In this document: piece by piece, positions 62,506 to 64,000 of the stretch
Layout of the letters: each line of letters begins with the position of its first letter
How positions within the stretch are numbered: the stretch's first letter is position 1
Origin: Camelus bactrianus
Lineage: Eukaryota > Chordata > Mammalia > Artiodactyla > Camelidae
Assembly: GCF_048773025.1 (NCBI RefSeq)
Contig: NW_027413961.1
Coordinates: 682,001 to 746,000 of the forward strand
DNA: 64,000 nt
Direction of reading: 5' to 3'
Notes under the pieces: model-generated
Databases searched by the model: none
Seen by the model: only the letters and a program-made list of their open reading frames with translations
Told to the model about the DNA's origin: nothing
Position numbers and translations under genes: made by a program

Positions 62506-64000
62506 ATGAACGAATATCTTTCCACATGCTCAGGTCTGAGAGATATGTGTGTGTGAAAGCCGTCCTTCACCTAGCTTGTTGGGAACACAAAGTTTCTTTT
62601 AAGTTGCAAACTACACTCCATACATATATATGTAGGAAGTACTAGGTCCATCTCGGTTTTAGTGTGAAAACTGCAGTTAGTTCTAACCGGAACTTAGAAA
62701 CAGACTGAGAAAACAGACAAATAATATCTCCTAAATCCCATTCGATTTGTGCTAGAGGAACGAATATCTCTCCACATGCTCTGTTCTGAGAGATAGGTGT
62801 GTCTGAAAGCCGTCCTTCACATAGCTTGCTGGGATCACAAAATTTCTTTTCAGTTGCAAACAACACTCCATACATATATATGGGGAGTTTCTACCTCCAG
62901 CTCGGTTTTACAGTGAAAACTACAGGAAGATCATCTCGGCACTAGCATACAGTCTGAGAAAACAGACTATATGTTTCCCTTGCAACGCGTTCATTTTGTG
63001 CTAGATGAACAAACGTCTATCAATATGCTAATTTCTGAGAGATAAGTGTGTGTTAAAGCCGTCTTTCAACTAGCTTGTTGGGAACACAAAAATTCTTTTC
63101 AGTTTCAAACTACACTCCATTCATATATACGGGGAGTTACAAGCTCCAACACCACTTTACAGTGAAAACTGCAAGAAATTCAAACCGGAACAAGGAAACA
63201 GACTGAGAAACCATTGTAAAAGTTTCTCCTGCTACCCGTTCCATTTATGCTAGATGAACGAACGTCTCTCCACATGCTCAGTTCTGAGAGACAAGATTGT
63301 GTGGTAGCCGTCATTCACCTAGCTTGTTGGGAACACAAAGTTTATTTTCAGTTGCAAACTACACTCCATACATTTATATTGGTAGGTACTATTTCCAACT
63401 CGGTTTTAATGTGATTACTGTAGGATCTTCAAACTAGTACTAGGAAAAAGAATGAGAAATCTGAGTAAAAGTTTCTCCTGCAACATGTTCCTTTGTGCTA
63501 GATGAACGAATGTCTCTCCACATGCTCAGTTCTGAGAGATATGTCTGTGTTAAATCCGTCCTTCAACTAGCTTGTTGGGAACACAAAGAGTCTTTTCAGT
63601 TGCAAACTACACTCCATAAATCTATATGGGAGGTACTAGCTCCAAGTCGATTTTACACTGAAAACTGCAGTAACCTCAAAACGGCACTAGGAAACAGACT
63701 TAGAAATCAGAGTAATAGTTTCTCCTGCAAACCGTTCCATTTGTGCTAGATGAATGAACTTCTCTCCACATGCTCAATTCTAGAGATAAGTTTGTGTGAA
63801 GCCAAAGTTCACTTAACTTGTTGGGAACACAAATTTTCTTTTCAGTTGCAAACTATACACCATACAATTATATGGGGTGGTACAAGCTCCAACTCGGTTT
63901 TACAGTGAAAATTGCTGGAATTTCAACCCGGTACTAGGAAACAGGCTGAGAAACCACAGTAAAAGTTTCTCCTGCAACCCGTTCCCTTTGTGCTAGATGA
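62506..64000 (+). repeat. Diverged end of window: R, G, H and poorly classed monomers
   Basis: An R-like monomer (tatgtaggaagtactagg) is followed by G and H, then two monomers (63254-63501 and 63502-63749) that fit no class well; they resemble F and M/L in parts. An O-like monomer runs from 63750 to 63996. The monomer framework stays intact to the last base. Higher divergence and loss of HOR order is typical near an array edge, but the edge itself is not in the window. Confidence 0.72.

Larger units (their letters stand above)
1..64000 (+). repeat. Satellite DNA array, ~248-bp monomer, head to tail, no interruption
   Basis: The conserved word ctagatgaacg (or a one- or two-base variant) recurs about every 248 bp through the window, always in the same orientation. 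Each monomer then carries the same ordered landmarks: ctctccacatgctcag, ttctgagagataagtgtg, cttgttgggaacacaaa, cttttcagttgcaaac, ccatacatatatatgg, actagctccaaatcgg, acagtgaaaactg, ggaaacagactgagaaacc and a closing tctcctgcaaaccgttcc. That gives roughly 258 monomers. No stretch of 300 bases falls outside the pattern and no inverted monomer was seen. The sequence is A+T-rich by eye. Such arrays are typical of eukaryotic centromeric, pericentromeric or subtelomeric heterochromatin; the location and species are inference. The family is not one I recognise. Confidence 0.98.

Noticed and set aside
1-64000. CRISPR array
   Set aside because: The repeat unit has no short direct repeat with unique spacers; the whole 248 bp is repeated and varies throughout.
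1-64000. Alpha satellite or another known centromere satellite
   Set aside because: Monomer length (about 248 bp) and sequence do not match alpha satellite, and I recognise no other family. I prefer to leave it unnamed.

Overview
The whole 64 kb window is one uninterrupted satellite DNA array. A monomer of about 248 bp (usually 245-249 bp, roughly 258 copies) repeats head to tail in a single orientation from the first base to the last. I found no protein-coding gene, RNA gene, transposon insertion, CRISPR array or unique spacer. This points to a eukaryotic chromosome, probably centromeric, pericentromeric or subtelomeric heterochromatin. I do not recognise the family. It is not the 171-bp primate alpha satellite, and I will not name a species from it.

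The array has two levels of order. Adjacent monomers differ clearly and fall into recognisable classes, which I letter A to O plus P, Q, R and primed relatives. The classes recur in fixed order as higher-order repeats (HORs), whose copies are nearly identical. I mark monomer starts at the ATG in the conserved word ctagatgaacg, for convenience only. Two HOR lineages can be read. Lineage 1 is a 15-class cycle A to O (about 3.72 kb). Lineage 2 is about 14 classes (about 3.47 kb); it shares C to I but continues P, Q, R, K', M', N', B'. Most of the window is a mosaic of these, rearranged by deletion or duplication of whole numbers of monomers.

Layout: 1-4678 scrambled lineage 1. 4679-9903 a 10-monomer HOR of 2488 bp, two full copies and the start of a third. 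9904-14371 lineage 2, with an internal four-monomer (994 bp) duplication. 14372-17598 a clean lineage 1 run, C to O. 17599-29512 three HOR units of 15, 15 and 18 monomers, chimeric between lineages. 29513-42904 the most homogenised zone, 10-monomer (2479 bp) and 7-monomer (1738 bp) modules in the order 10,10,7,10,7,10. 42905-51338 two copies of a 17-monomer HOR (4219 and 4215 bp), which is A to O plus an extra A-B pair. 51339-59530 an irregular mosaic including a second lineage 2 stretch. 59531-64000 an increasingly irregular and diverged end.

Many rearrangement junctions can be seen as hybrid monomers whose first part is one class and whose second part is another. They lie in stretches conserved between classes, as expected of unequal crossover or related homology-driven exchange. 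The short open reading frames are by-products of the repeat and are not annotated as genes. All copy and identity statements come from reading by eye; no alignment was run.
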